This document shows positions 34,083 through 40,994 of a DNA stretch of 40,994 nucleotides, in pieces. A model generated the notes under the pieces. That model was given only the letters and a program-made list of their open reading frames with translations, was not told the DNA's origin and did not search any database. The stretch spans positions 1 to 40,994 of the forward strand of contig JAICMO010000009.1 of assembly GCA_025929185.1 (NCBI GenBank), in the 5' to 3' direction. Each line of letters starts with the position of its first letter. The stretch's first letter is position 1. The DNA is from Pseudolabrys sp. (GTDB lineage: Bacteria > Pseudomonadota > Alphaproteobacteria > Rhizobiales > Xanthobacteraceae). The position numbers and the translations under genes are program-made.

Positions 34083-35340
34083 GCTTCCCACGGTCGTGAA
34101 GGACAAAGACAAGGCGCCGCCGCGCGGCCGGCTGCGCCGCTATGTCATTTTTGCGCTGATGCTCGGCATCATCGGGGGCGCACTCTATTACGCCTTCTCC
34201 GGCGGCGCGCCCAAGCAGCAGCGCCGCAGCCGCTTCGCCGCGGAGGGTCCGGTGCCTGTGCTGGTGGCGCCAGCGGCGAAGGCAGACGTGCCTGTCTACC
34301 TCGATGCGGTGGGCACCACGCGCGCGCTCAACACCGTTACCGTGCGACCGCAGGTCGACGGCAAGCTGATGAGCGTCAACTTCGATGAAGGCCAGGACGT
34401 CAAGAAGGGCGACGTGCTCGCGCGCATTGATCCCACAACATTCCAGGCGGCGCTCGATCAAGCGGTCGCCAAGAAAGCGCAGGACGAGGCGCAACTCGCG
34501 AATGCGAAAATCGATCTCGCTCGTTACGAAAAGCTGGCGGCAACCAATTCGATCAACCGCCAGCAGGCCGACACCCAAAAAGCTCTGGTCGCCCAGCTCA
34601 CCGCGCAGGCGCAATCCGATCAGGCCGCGATCGAAAACGCACAAGCGGTGCTGAACTACACCACCATTCGCGCGCCCATCGACGGCCGCACCGGCATCCG
34701 GCAGGTGGACGAAGGCAACATCGTGCACGCTTCCGACTCGACCGGCATTGTCGTCATCACGCAGGTCAAGCCGATCTCGGTGCTATTCAATCTGCCGCAA
34801 CAGGACCTCGATCAAGTCAACAGCGCCTTCGCAAAGGGTCCGATCCGGGTCGATGCGCTCAAATCCGACGACGATACGCTGATCGATCGTGGCAAGCTGA
34901 TCGTGGTGGACAATCAGGTCGATCCCACGACCGGCACGGTCAAGATTAAGGCTGAATTTCCCAACGCCAACCTGCAACTGTGGCCCGGGCAGTTCGTCAA
35001 CGTTCGCGTGCTGGTCAGCACGCTGAGCCAAGTCACGGTGATTCCGACCGGCGCCGTGCAGCGCGGGCCGAACGGCACCTTCGTTTTTGTCGTCGACACG
35101 GACAACAAGGCGAAGATGAGGCCGGTGACCGTTTCCAAACAAGATGAATCGCAGGCTGTCGTCTCAAAAGGCGTGACGCCGGCCGAGCGGGTCGTCACCA
35201 CCGGCTTCGCGCGGCTAACGGACGGCAGCAACGTCGCGGTCGAAACGCCGGGCCAAGCGCCGCCCGCACAACCACCCTCGCGTCAACGCGGAAAACGACG
35301 GCAGCAACAACAGAGTCCGGGCAACAGCCTATCGCGATGA
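34072..35340 (+). CDS. RND efflux periplasmic adaptor (MdtA/HlyD family)
   Basis: The 422-residue protein starts with ATG 34072, overlapping the outer-membrane factor gene by 11 bases. A single N-terminal membrane segment (VIFALMLGIIGGALYYAF, about 25-42) anchors it. Then come the lipoyl half (VPVYLDAVGTTRALNTVTVRP and VDGKLMSVNFDEGQDVKKGD), a coiled-coil hairpin rich in Lys/Gln/Ala (about 130-195), and the barrel with NYTTIRAPIDGRTGIRQVDEGN. The C-terminus is Gln/Pro/Arg-rich. It is a MdtA-type membrane fusion protein, linking the inner-membrane pump to the outer-membrane channel. Confidence 0.93.
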   Translation: MHGELPTVVKDKDKAPPRGRLRRYVIFALMLGIIGGALYYAFSGGAPKQQRRSRFAAEGPVPVLVAPAAKADVPVYLDAVGTTRALNTVTVRPQVDGKLMSVNFDEGQDVKKGDVLARIDPTTFQAALDQAVAKKAQDEAQLANAKIDLARYEKLAATNSINRQQADTQKALVAQLTAQAQSDQAAIENAQAVLNYTTIRAPIDGRTGIRQVDEGNIVHASDSTGIVVITQVKPISVLFNLPQQDLDQVNSAFAKGPIRVDALKSDDDTLIDRGKLIVVDNQVDPTTGTVKIKAEFPNANLQLWPGQFVNVRVLVSTLSQVTVIPTGAVQRGPNGTFVFVVDTDNKAKMRPVTVSKQDESQAVVSKGVTPAERVVTTGFARLTDGSNVAVETPGQAPPAQPPSRQRGKRRQQQQSPGNSLSR

Positions 35341-38300
35341 GCGTTTCTTCGCCTTTCATCCACCGGCCGATTGCGACCTCCCTGCTCGGCATCGCGGTGA
35401 TGCTGGCGGGTGCGCTCGGTTACTGGTGGCTGCCCGTCTCCGCGCTGCCACAGGTGGACTTCCCGACCATCCAGGTCGTCACGCAACTTCCTGGAGCGAA
35501 CCCGGACACCATGGCCAAGCTGGTGACCGCGCCGCTGGAGCGGCAGTTCGGCCAAATCCCAGCGCTGCAGACCATGACCTCGTCGTCGAGCTTCGGCATC
35601 AGCCAGGTGACACTGCAATTCGATTTGAATCGCGACATCGATGCGGCCGCACAGGACGTGCAGTCGGCGATCAATGCCGCAGGCTCGACGCTGCCGCGCA
35701 ATCTGCCCTACCCGCCGCTTTATTCGAAAGTGAATCCGGCCGACGTGCCGATCATCACGCTGGCGCTGACCTCCGACACGATCGACTTGCGCACGCTGAG
35801 CGACATGGCCGACACGATGATGGCGCCCCGCCTGTCGGAATTAACCGGCGTCGGCCACGTGTCGGTGCAGGGCGGCATCCGTCCGGCGATCCGCATCCAG
35901 GCCGATCTCTCACGGCTCGCCGCCTACGGCATCGGTCTTGAAGATTTGCGCACGGCGATCGTCGGCGCGAATGTCGCCGGCGCCAAAGGCGCGTTCGACG
36001 GAACGCACCAGTCCTACACCATCGCCGCCAACGACCAGATCAGCAGCGCGGAAGCCTACAAGCCGATCGTCGTCGCCTTCCGCAACGGCGCGCCGGTGCG
36101 CGTCAGCGACGTGGCCGACGTGGTCGAAGGGTTGGAGAACACGAAAGTCGGCGCGTGGTTCGAAGGAAAGCCCGCGGTGGTGGTGGACGTGCAGCGCCAG
36201 CCTGGAGCCAATGTCATCGAAACCGTGCAAAGGGTCCGCCAGGAGTTGCCGCGGCTTACGCGCAGCATGCCGGCGGCCGTCAAGCTCACGGTCGTCGACG
36301 ACCGCACCAACACCATTCGCGCATCCATCCATGACGTTCAGTTCACGCTGATCCTCAGCGTGGCGCTGGTCGTGCTGGTAGTGCTGATTTTCCTGCGCAC
36401 CATCCGCGCGACCGTCATTGCCGGCGTCGCCCTGCCGCTCTCGCTGATCGCGACGTTCGGGGTGATGTGGTTCTGCAATTTCTCGCTCGATAATCTTTCG
36501 CTGATGGCGCTCACCATCGGCACCGGCTTCGTCGTCGACGATGCCATCGTGATGATCGAGAACATCGTCCGTCACATGGAGAACGGCGAAAGCGCCCATG
36601 AAGCGGCGCTGCGCGGCGCGAAAGAAATCGGCTTCACCGTCATATCGCTGACGCTGTCGCTGATCGCCGTGTTTATTCCGCTGTTGTTCATGACCGGCCT
36701 CGTCGGCCGCATGTTCCGCGAGTTCGCGTTGACCCTTACGATCGCGGTGGTGGCTTCGGCCGTCGTATCGCTGACGCTGACGCCGATGATGTGCAGCCGG
36801 TTGTTGCGAGCGGAATCCGAAGGCAGCGGCGCGCGATGGACCCGTGTCTTTACCGGCGCCGTGGACCGCACCGTCAACGCCTATCATCGCAGCCTCGAAT
36901 GGGTGCTCGGTCACCAGTTCGGCACGCTGACGGTGACGCTTATAACGCTGGCCGCGACCATCGCACTTTACGTCGTGGTGCCGAAAGGTTTCCTGCCGCT
37001 GCAAGACACCGCCCTGATTACCGCCGTAAGCGAAGCCGGCACCGATGTTTCATTCGCCGAGATGCAGCGCCGCCAGCGCCAGGTGGAGGACGCGATCCGC
37101 AGCGACCCCGACGTGACCGGGCTCGTCTCGGTGCTCGGCGTCAGCCCCGTCAATGCCACGCCCAATGCAGGCAAGCTGTCGATTTCGCTCAAGCCGAGCG
37201 ACGAGCGCAAAGCCCACGTCGATCGGATCATCGATCGGTTGAAGCGCAAGGTCGCGCGCATTCCAGGCATGACGGTCTACTTCCAGGCGGTGCAGGATAT
37301 CCAGATTTCAACGGTCTCGAGCCGCGCCCAGTATCAGTACACGCTCACCTCCACCGACGCGAACGAGGTCGTCAATTGGGCGGACAAGCTCGCTCGTCGC
37401 CTGCGCGAGGACCCGGTCATGCGCGAGGTTGCCTCGGAAGCGCAGGAAGGCGGGCCCCGCATGATGGTCAACGTCGACCGCGAGCAGGCGGGCCGTCTCG
37501 GTATCTCCATGCAAAGCGTGACCGATACGCTCGATGACGCTTACGGTCAGCGGCAGATTTCGACCATTTACGGGCAGTCGAACCAGTACCGCGTCATCCT
37601 CGAAGCACAGCCGCGCTATCAGCAGGACCCGACGTCGCTGTCGAAGATTTATGTCACCGGTGCGACCACCTCTACCGGAACGGCCGCGACCGTCGGCAAT
37701 ACCGCGACCGGAACGACGAACACCAACACGACGGCGACGCCGAATTCGGTGACCGGGAACGCGCAGGTGCCGCTCTCTGCCTTCGCCCACTTTGACTACA
37801 CCTCGGCGCCGCTCGCGATCGCCCATCAAGAGCAATTTCCCGCTGTTACGATAAGCTTCGATCTCGCGCCCGGCGCAGCGCTGAGCGACGCCGTGCGCGC
37901 GATCTCGCAGGCCCAGCGCGACATCGGCTTGCCGTCGTCCGTGCTCGGCACGTTCTCAGGCGACGCGGCGGAATTCTCCAAGTCGTTGGCGAGCGAGCCG
38001 TGGCTGATCCTCGCCGCCGCGATCACGATCTACATCGTGCTGGGCGTGCTGTATGAGAGCTTCATCCATCCCCTCACGATTCTATCGACGCTGCCGTCTG
38101 CCGGCGTCGGCGCGCTGCTTGCCTTGATGCTGTTCGGCTACGACCTCTCGGTCATCGCGCTGATCGGTATCGTGCTGCTGATGGGCATCGTCAAGAAGAA
38201 CGCGATCATGATGATCGACTTCGCGCTCGACGCTGAGCGCGAGCAGGGCCTGTCGCCGCGCGCCTCGATCGTGCAGGCCGCCCTTTTACGCTTCCGCCCG

Positions 38301-38525
38301 ATCATGATGACGACGCTCGCCGCGTTGTTCGGCGCGCTGCCGCTCGCGCTCGAAGGCGGCACCGGCTCCGAGCTACGCAACCCGCTCGGCGTCACCATCG
38401 TCGGCGGCCTGCTGCTGTCCCAATTGCTCACGCTCTACACCACGCCCGTGATCTACCTCTACATGGAGCGCTTGCGCGTGTGGCTCACCCCGCGCGAGCG
38501 CTATCGGCCGCATCCGGCGGAGTAG
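35337..38525 (+). CDS. RND efflux pump, MdtB-like
   Basis: The 1062-residue protein overlaps the adaptor stop by ATGA. It has the RND layout of 12 membrane helices with two large periplasmic loops. The proton-relay motif is GTGFVVDDAIVMIENIVRHM (about 395-414). Other RND signatures are FIHRPIATSLLGIAVMLAG at the start, KLVTAPLERQFGQI, and GIVKKNAIMMIDFALDAE near the C-terminus. An unusual Thr/Asn-rich insertion of about 30 residues (about 773-809) lies in the second periplasmic loop, just before VPLSAFAHF; the downstream paralogue lacks it. It pairs with the following gene as in MdtBC, which works as a hetero-trimer. Confidence 0.95.
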   Translation: MSVSSPFIHRPIATSLLGIAVMLAGALGYWWLPVSALPQVDFPTIQVVTQLPGANPDTMAKLVTAPLERQFGQIPALQTMTSSSSFGISQVTLQFDLNRDIDAAAQDVQSAINAAGSTLPRNLPYPPLYSKVNPADVPIITLALTSDTIDLRTLSDMADTMMAPRLSELTGVGHVSVQGGIRPAIRIQADLSRLAAYGIGLEDLRTAIVGANVAGAKGAFDGTHQSYTIAANDQISSAEAYKPIVVAFRNGAPVRVSDVADVVEGLENTKVGAWFEGKPAVVVDVQRQPGANVIETVQRVRQELPRLTRSMPAAVKLTVVDDRTNTIRASIHDVQFTLILSVALVVLVVLIFLRTIRATVIAGVALPLSLIATFGVMWFCNFSLDNLSLMALTIGTGFVVDDAIVMIENIVRHMENGESAHEAALRGAKEIGFTVISLTLSLIAVFIPLLFMTGLVGRMFREFALTLTIAVVASAVVSLTLTPMMCSRLLRAESEGSGARWTRVFTGAVDRTVNAYHRSLEWVLGHQFGTLTVTLITLAATIALYVVVPKGFLPLQDTALITAVSEAGTDVSFAEMQRRQRQVEDAIRSDPDVTGLVSVLGVSPVNATPNAGKLSISLKPSDERKAHVDRIIDRLKRKVARIPGMTVYFQAVQDIQISTVSSRAQYQYTLTSTDANEVVNWADKLARRLREDPVMREVASEAQEGGPRMMVNVDREQAGRLGISMQSVTDTLDDAYGQRQISTIYGQSNQYRVILEAQPRYQQDPTSLSKIYVTGATTSTGTAATVGNTATGTTNTNTTATPNSVTGNAQVPLSAFAHFDYTSAPLAIAHQEQFPAVTISFDLAPGAALSDAVRAISQAQRDIGLPSSVLGTFSGDAAEFSKSLASEPWLILAAAITIYIVLGVLYESFIHPLTILSTLPSAGVGALLALMLFGYDLSVIALIGIVLLMGIVKKNAIMMIDFALDAEREQGLSPRASIVQAALLRFRPIMMTTLAALFGALPLALEGGTGSELRNPLGVTIVGGLLLSQLLTLYTTPVIYLYMERLRVWLTPRERYRPHPAE

Positions 38526-38528
38526 CCG

Positions 38529-40994
38529 ATGAACTTTTCCTACCCGTTCGTCCGCCGCCCGATCGCCACGACGCTGCTGGCGATCGGGCTCTTTTTGGTC
38601 GGCGCGGCGGCCTATTACCATTTGCCGGTCGCCAGCCTGCCGACGGTTGAATTTCCGACCATCAGCATCGCGGCAAGCCGCCCGGGCGCCGATCCCAACA
38701 TCATGGCTGCAACGGTCGCGGCGCCGCTCGAGCGGCGGCTTGGCGAGATTGCCAGCGTTACCGAAATGACGTCGGTGAGCTCGCTCGGCTCGTCGCGCAT
38801 CATCGTGCAATTCGATTTGAGCCGCAGCATCGAAGGCGCCGCGCGCGACGTGCAGGCTGCGCTCAACGGCGCGCTTAGCGATCTGCCGGGCGATTTGCCG
38901 ACGCTGCCGACCTTCCGCAAGGTCAATCCGGCGGCTTCGCCGATCCTGATCCTGGCGCTGACCTCGAAGGTGATCCCCGCAAGCGCGATTTACGACGCCG
39001 CGGATACCGTTATCGCCCAACGCCTTTCACAGGTTGATGGCGTCGCCGACGTGACGGTTGCCGGCTCGGAGCAGCCGGCCATTCGCGTGCAGGTCGACCC
39101 GACGAAGCTCGCCTCCATGGGGCTCAACCTCGAAGACGTCCGCACCGCGATCACGAATTCCAATGCCGTCGGCCCGCTCGGCAGCTTCGATGGGGGGGCG
39201 CGCGCCGTCACGATAGGCATCAGCGACCAATTGCGCGAGCCGCACGATTACGACCCGGTCGTGGTCAAGACCGTGAACGGCAATGTCATCCGCCTCTCCG
39301 ACATCGCATCGATCACGCCGGGCGTACGCAATACGCGCTCTGCCGGCTGGTATAACCGCGATCCATCGGTGCTGCTGATCATTACGAAGCAGGCCGACGC
39401 CAATGTCATCGACACGGTCGACGGCATCTACGCGCTGTTGCCGGAACTGCGGCAGTGGATTCCGGCCGGGCTCGACATTTCGGTGCTGGCGGACCGCACA
39501 CAGACGATCCGCGCCAGCGTCCACGACATGCAGCTCACGCTGGCTGCGACGGCGTGCCTGGTGATGGTCGTCGTATTCCTGTTCCTGCGCCGGACAGCGG
39601 CAACGGTTGCCGCCGGCATTACCGTGCCGCTGTCGCTCGCCGGCACTTGCGCCGCGATGTGGGCTGCCGGATTTTCCGTCGACAATCTTTCGCTGATGGC
39701 GCTCGCGGTGAGCGTCGGCTTCGTCGTCGACGACGCCATCGTGATGATCGAGAACGTTTTTCGCAATCTCGAAAGCGGCGACGGGCCGCTGCGCGCGGCG
39801 CTGAAAGGCGCCAAGCAAATCGGCTTTACCGTCGTGTCGATCAGCATTTCGCTGATCGCCGCCTTCATTCCGTTGCTGTTCATGGGCGGCATCGTCGGCC
39901 GCCTGTTCCGCGAATTCTCCGTAACGCTTGCCTTCGCGATCGCCGTTTCGACGGTGGTATCGCTGTCGGTAACGCCGATGGTATGCGCCTATTTCGTAAA
40001 ACAGGGACCGAGCCCCGACGCGACTTGGCTCGACCGCATGGTCGAGCGCGCGCTCAACCATCTCATCCGCTTTTATTCACGCACGCTCGATATCGTGATC
40101 GAGCACCGCGGGCTGACATTGATCGTATTCGTGGCGACCATCGCACTGACGGCCGGCCTCTACATCAAGACGCCGAAAGGCTATTTCCCGCAGGACGACA
40201 CCGGCCTGATCTTCGGCGGCACGCAGGCCTCGACCGATATTTCCTACGAGGCGATGGAAAAGCTGCAATTGCAGGCGATGGACGTGGTGCTGGCCGATCC
40301 GGCGGTCGCGGGCCTCGGCTCCTCCGTCGGCGCGTCCGGCTTTAACGCCTCGGTCAACCATGGCCGGCTGTTCATCAGCCTCAAGCCGCTCGACCAGCGC
40401 GGCGGGCTCAGCAGCCAGGCGGTAATCGCGCGCTTGCGCAAAAAGCTCAACATGATTCCCGGCATCCGCGTGTTCATGGTGCCGTCGCAGGACCTGCGCG
40501 TCGGTGGGAGGCAGACCGACTCGCAATACCAGTTCACGTTGTGGGATTCGGATATCGAAGAATTGCAGCACTGGGTGCCGCTGGTGCTCGATCGCGTGAA
40601 GCAGATCCCCGGCATCGTCGACGTGACCACCGATCGCGAGCAGGGCGGCTTGCAAGCCAATATCGTCATCGACCGGCAAGCCGCCGCGCGGCTTGGCGTG
40701 CGCATCCAGGACATCGACAATGCGCTCAACGATGCGTTTTCGCAGCGGCAAATCTCAACCATTTACAGCCAGCGCAATCAGTATCGCGTGATCCTCGAAG
40801 TCGACCCGCAGTTTCGCCGCGATCCAACGGACCTGACGCAGCTTTATGTGTCGGGAAAAGGCAATACGCAGGTGCCGCTATCGACGGTCGCGCATTTCGA
40901 ACGCTCGATTGCGCCATTGGTGGTGAATCATCAAGGCCAATTCCCCTCCACCACCATCAGCTACAATCTGGCGGCGGGAATGCCGCTGGAAACG
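38529..40994 (+). CDS. RND efflux pump, MdtC-like, 3' end outside window
   Basis: The gene starts with ATG 38529, three bases after the upstream pump stop, and stays open to the window end (about 822 codons). It begins FSYPFVRRPIATTLLAIGLF and has SVGFVVDDAIVMIENVFRNL with the DD proton-relay pair. It contains SQDLRVGGRQTDSQYQFTLW, a motif characteristic of MdtC-type pumps, and ends in the second periplasmic loop at AAGMPLET. Many residues match the upstream pump, so the pair arose by duplication, but only the first has the Thr/Asn-rich insertion. The missing part should contain the last four or five membrane helices. Confidence 0.95.
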   Translation, partial: MNFSYPFVRRPIATTLLAIGLFLVGAAAYYHLPVASLPTVEFPTISIAASRPGADPNIMAATVAAPLERRLGEIASVTEMTSVSSLGSSRIIVQFDLSRSIEGAARDVQAALNGALSDLPGDLPTLPTFRKVNPAASPILILALTSKVIPASAIYDAADTVIAQRLSQVDGVADVTVAGSEQPAIRVQVDPTKLASMGLNLEDVRTAITNSNAVGPLGSFDGGARAVTIGISDQLREPHDYDPVVVKTVNGNVIRLSDIASITPGVRNTRSAGWYNRDPSVLLIITKQADANVIDTVDGIYALLPELRQWIPAGLDISVLADRTQTIRASVHDMQLTLAATACLVMVVVFLFLRRTAATVAAGITVPLSLAGTCAAMWAAGFSVDNLSLMALAVSVGFVVDDAIVMIENVFRNLESGDGPLRAALKGAKQIGFTVVSISISLIAAFIPLLFMGGIVGRLFREFSVTLAFAIAVSTVVSLSVTPMVCAYFVKQGPSPDATWLDRMVERALNHLIRFYSRTLDIVIEHRGLTLIVFVATIALTAGLYIKTPKGYFPQDDTGLIFGGTQASTDISYEAMEKLQLQAMDVVLADPAVAGLGSSVGASGFNASVNHGRLFISLKPLDQRGGLSSQAVIARLRKKLNMIPGIRVFMVPSQDLRVGGRQTDSQYQFTLWDSDIEELQHWVPLVLDRVKQIPGIVDVTTDREQGGLQANIVIDRQAAARLGVRIQDIDNALNDAFSQRQISTIYSQRNQYRVILEVDPQFRRDPTDLTQLYVSGKGNTQVPLSTVAHFERSIAPLVVNHQGQFPSTTISYNLAAGMPLET

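Noticed and set aside
35910..37004. Long minus-strand open frame within the first RND pump gene
   Set aside because: The translation is low-complexity (His, Arg, Asp, Gln) and overlaps a fully conserved pump sequence on the plus strand.
39027..40061. Minus-strand open frame within the second RND pump gene
   Set aside because: Same reasons as for the first pump; it mirrors codon bias of the true gene.
1..40994. CRISPR array, tRNA/rRNA, transposase or prophage genes
   Set aside because: I read through the window for direct repeats with spacers, RNA-like clover motifs and transposase/integrase domains and found none.

Overview
The window looks like chromosomal DNA from an alphaproteobacterium of the order Hyphomicrobiales (Rhizobiales), probably near Bradyrhizobium/Rhodopseudomonas/Pseudolabrys. 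This rests on the kinds of protein families present, a PAS-containing methyl-accepting protein, an isolated CoxL-like protein, an ECF sigma factor with an RND pump, and the imperfect palindromic TGTCATTCCGG-type intergenic repeats. It is an inference; no rRNA or marker gene is present. No tRNA, rRNA, CRISPR array, insertion sequence or phage gene was seen.

Left part (1 to about 19.1 kb): a cell-surface polysaccharide region, visibly more AT-rich than the rest. It starts with the 5' end of a type I secretion ABC ATPase (minus strand). Then come a two-domain GT2 glycosyltransferase, an unknown CxxC protein, a giant TPR/double-glycosyltransferase protein, a sulfotransferase, a divergent LpxL-like acyltransferase, a free-standing acyl carrier protein, an FkbH-type HAD protein, a SAM methyltransferase, a glyoxalase-fold (VOC) protein, an FkbM methyltransferase, two more sulfotransferases, a MarR regulator, and a KpsM/KpsT-like ABC exporter followed by a small secreted protein. 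Together this suggests synthesis, sulfation, methylation and ACP-dependent acyl decoration of an exported glycan. The ACP + FkbH + acyltransferase module, the three unlike sulfotransferases, and the exporter ATPase lacking normal signature and H-loop residues are the least ordinary parts.

Middle part (about 19.3 to 31 kb): GC-richer metabolic and housekeeping genes. These are an isolated molybdenum hydroxylase large subunit (form II, RGAGR loop), a PAS/MCP signalling protein, a PiT phosphate transporter with its DUF47 partner, an LLM flavin monooxygenase, a Rieske oxygenase divergent from a PdxA/TphB-family dehydrogenase, an L,D-transpeptidase and a carboxymuconolactone-decarboxylase-family protein. 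Palindromic repeats sit between the convergent gene pairs.

Right part (about 31.2 to 41 kb): one long plus-strand operon with overlapping or closely spaced genes. It encodes an ECF sigma factor, a probable membrane anti-sigma-like protein, a Spy/CpxP-like periplasmic sensor, an outer-membrane factor, a membrane-fusion protein and two MdtB/MdtC-like RND pumps, the second running off the window. The arrangement suggests envelope-stress or metal-responsive control of a multidrug efflux pump.
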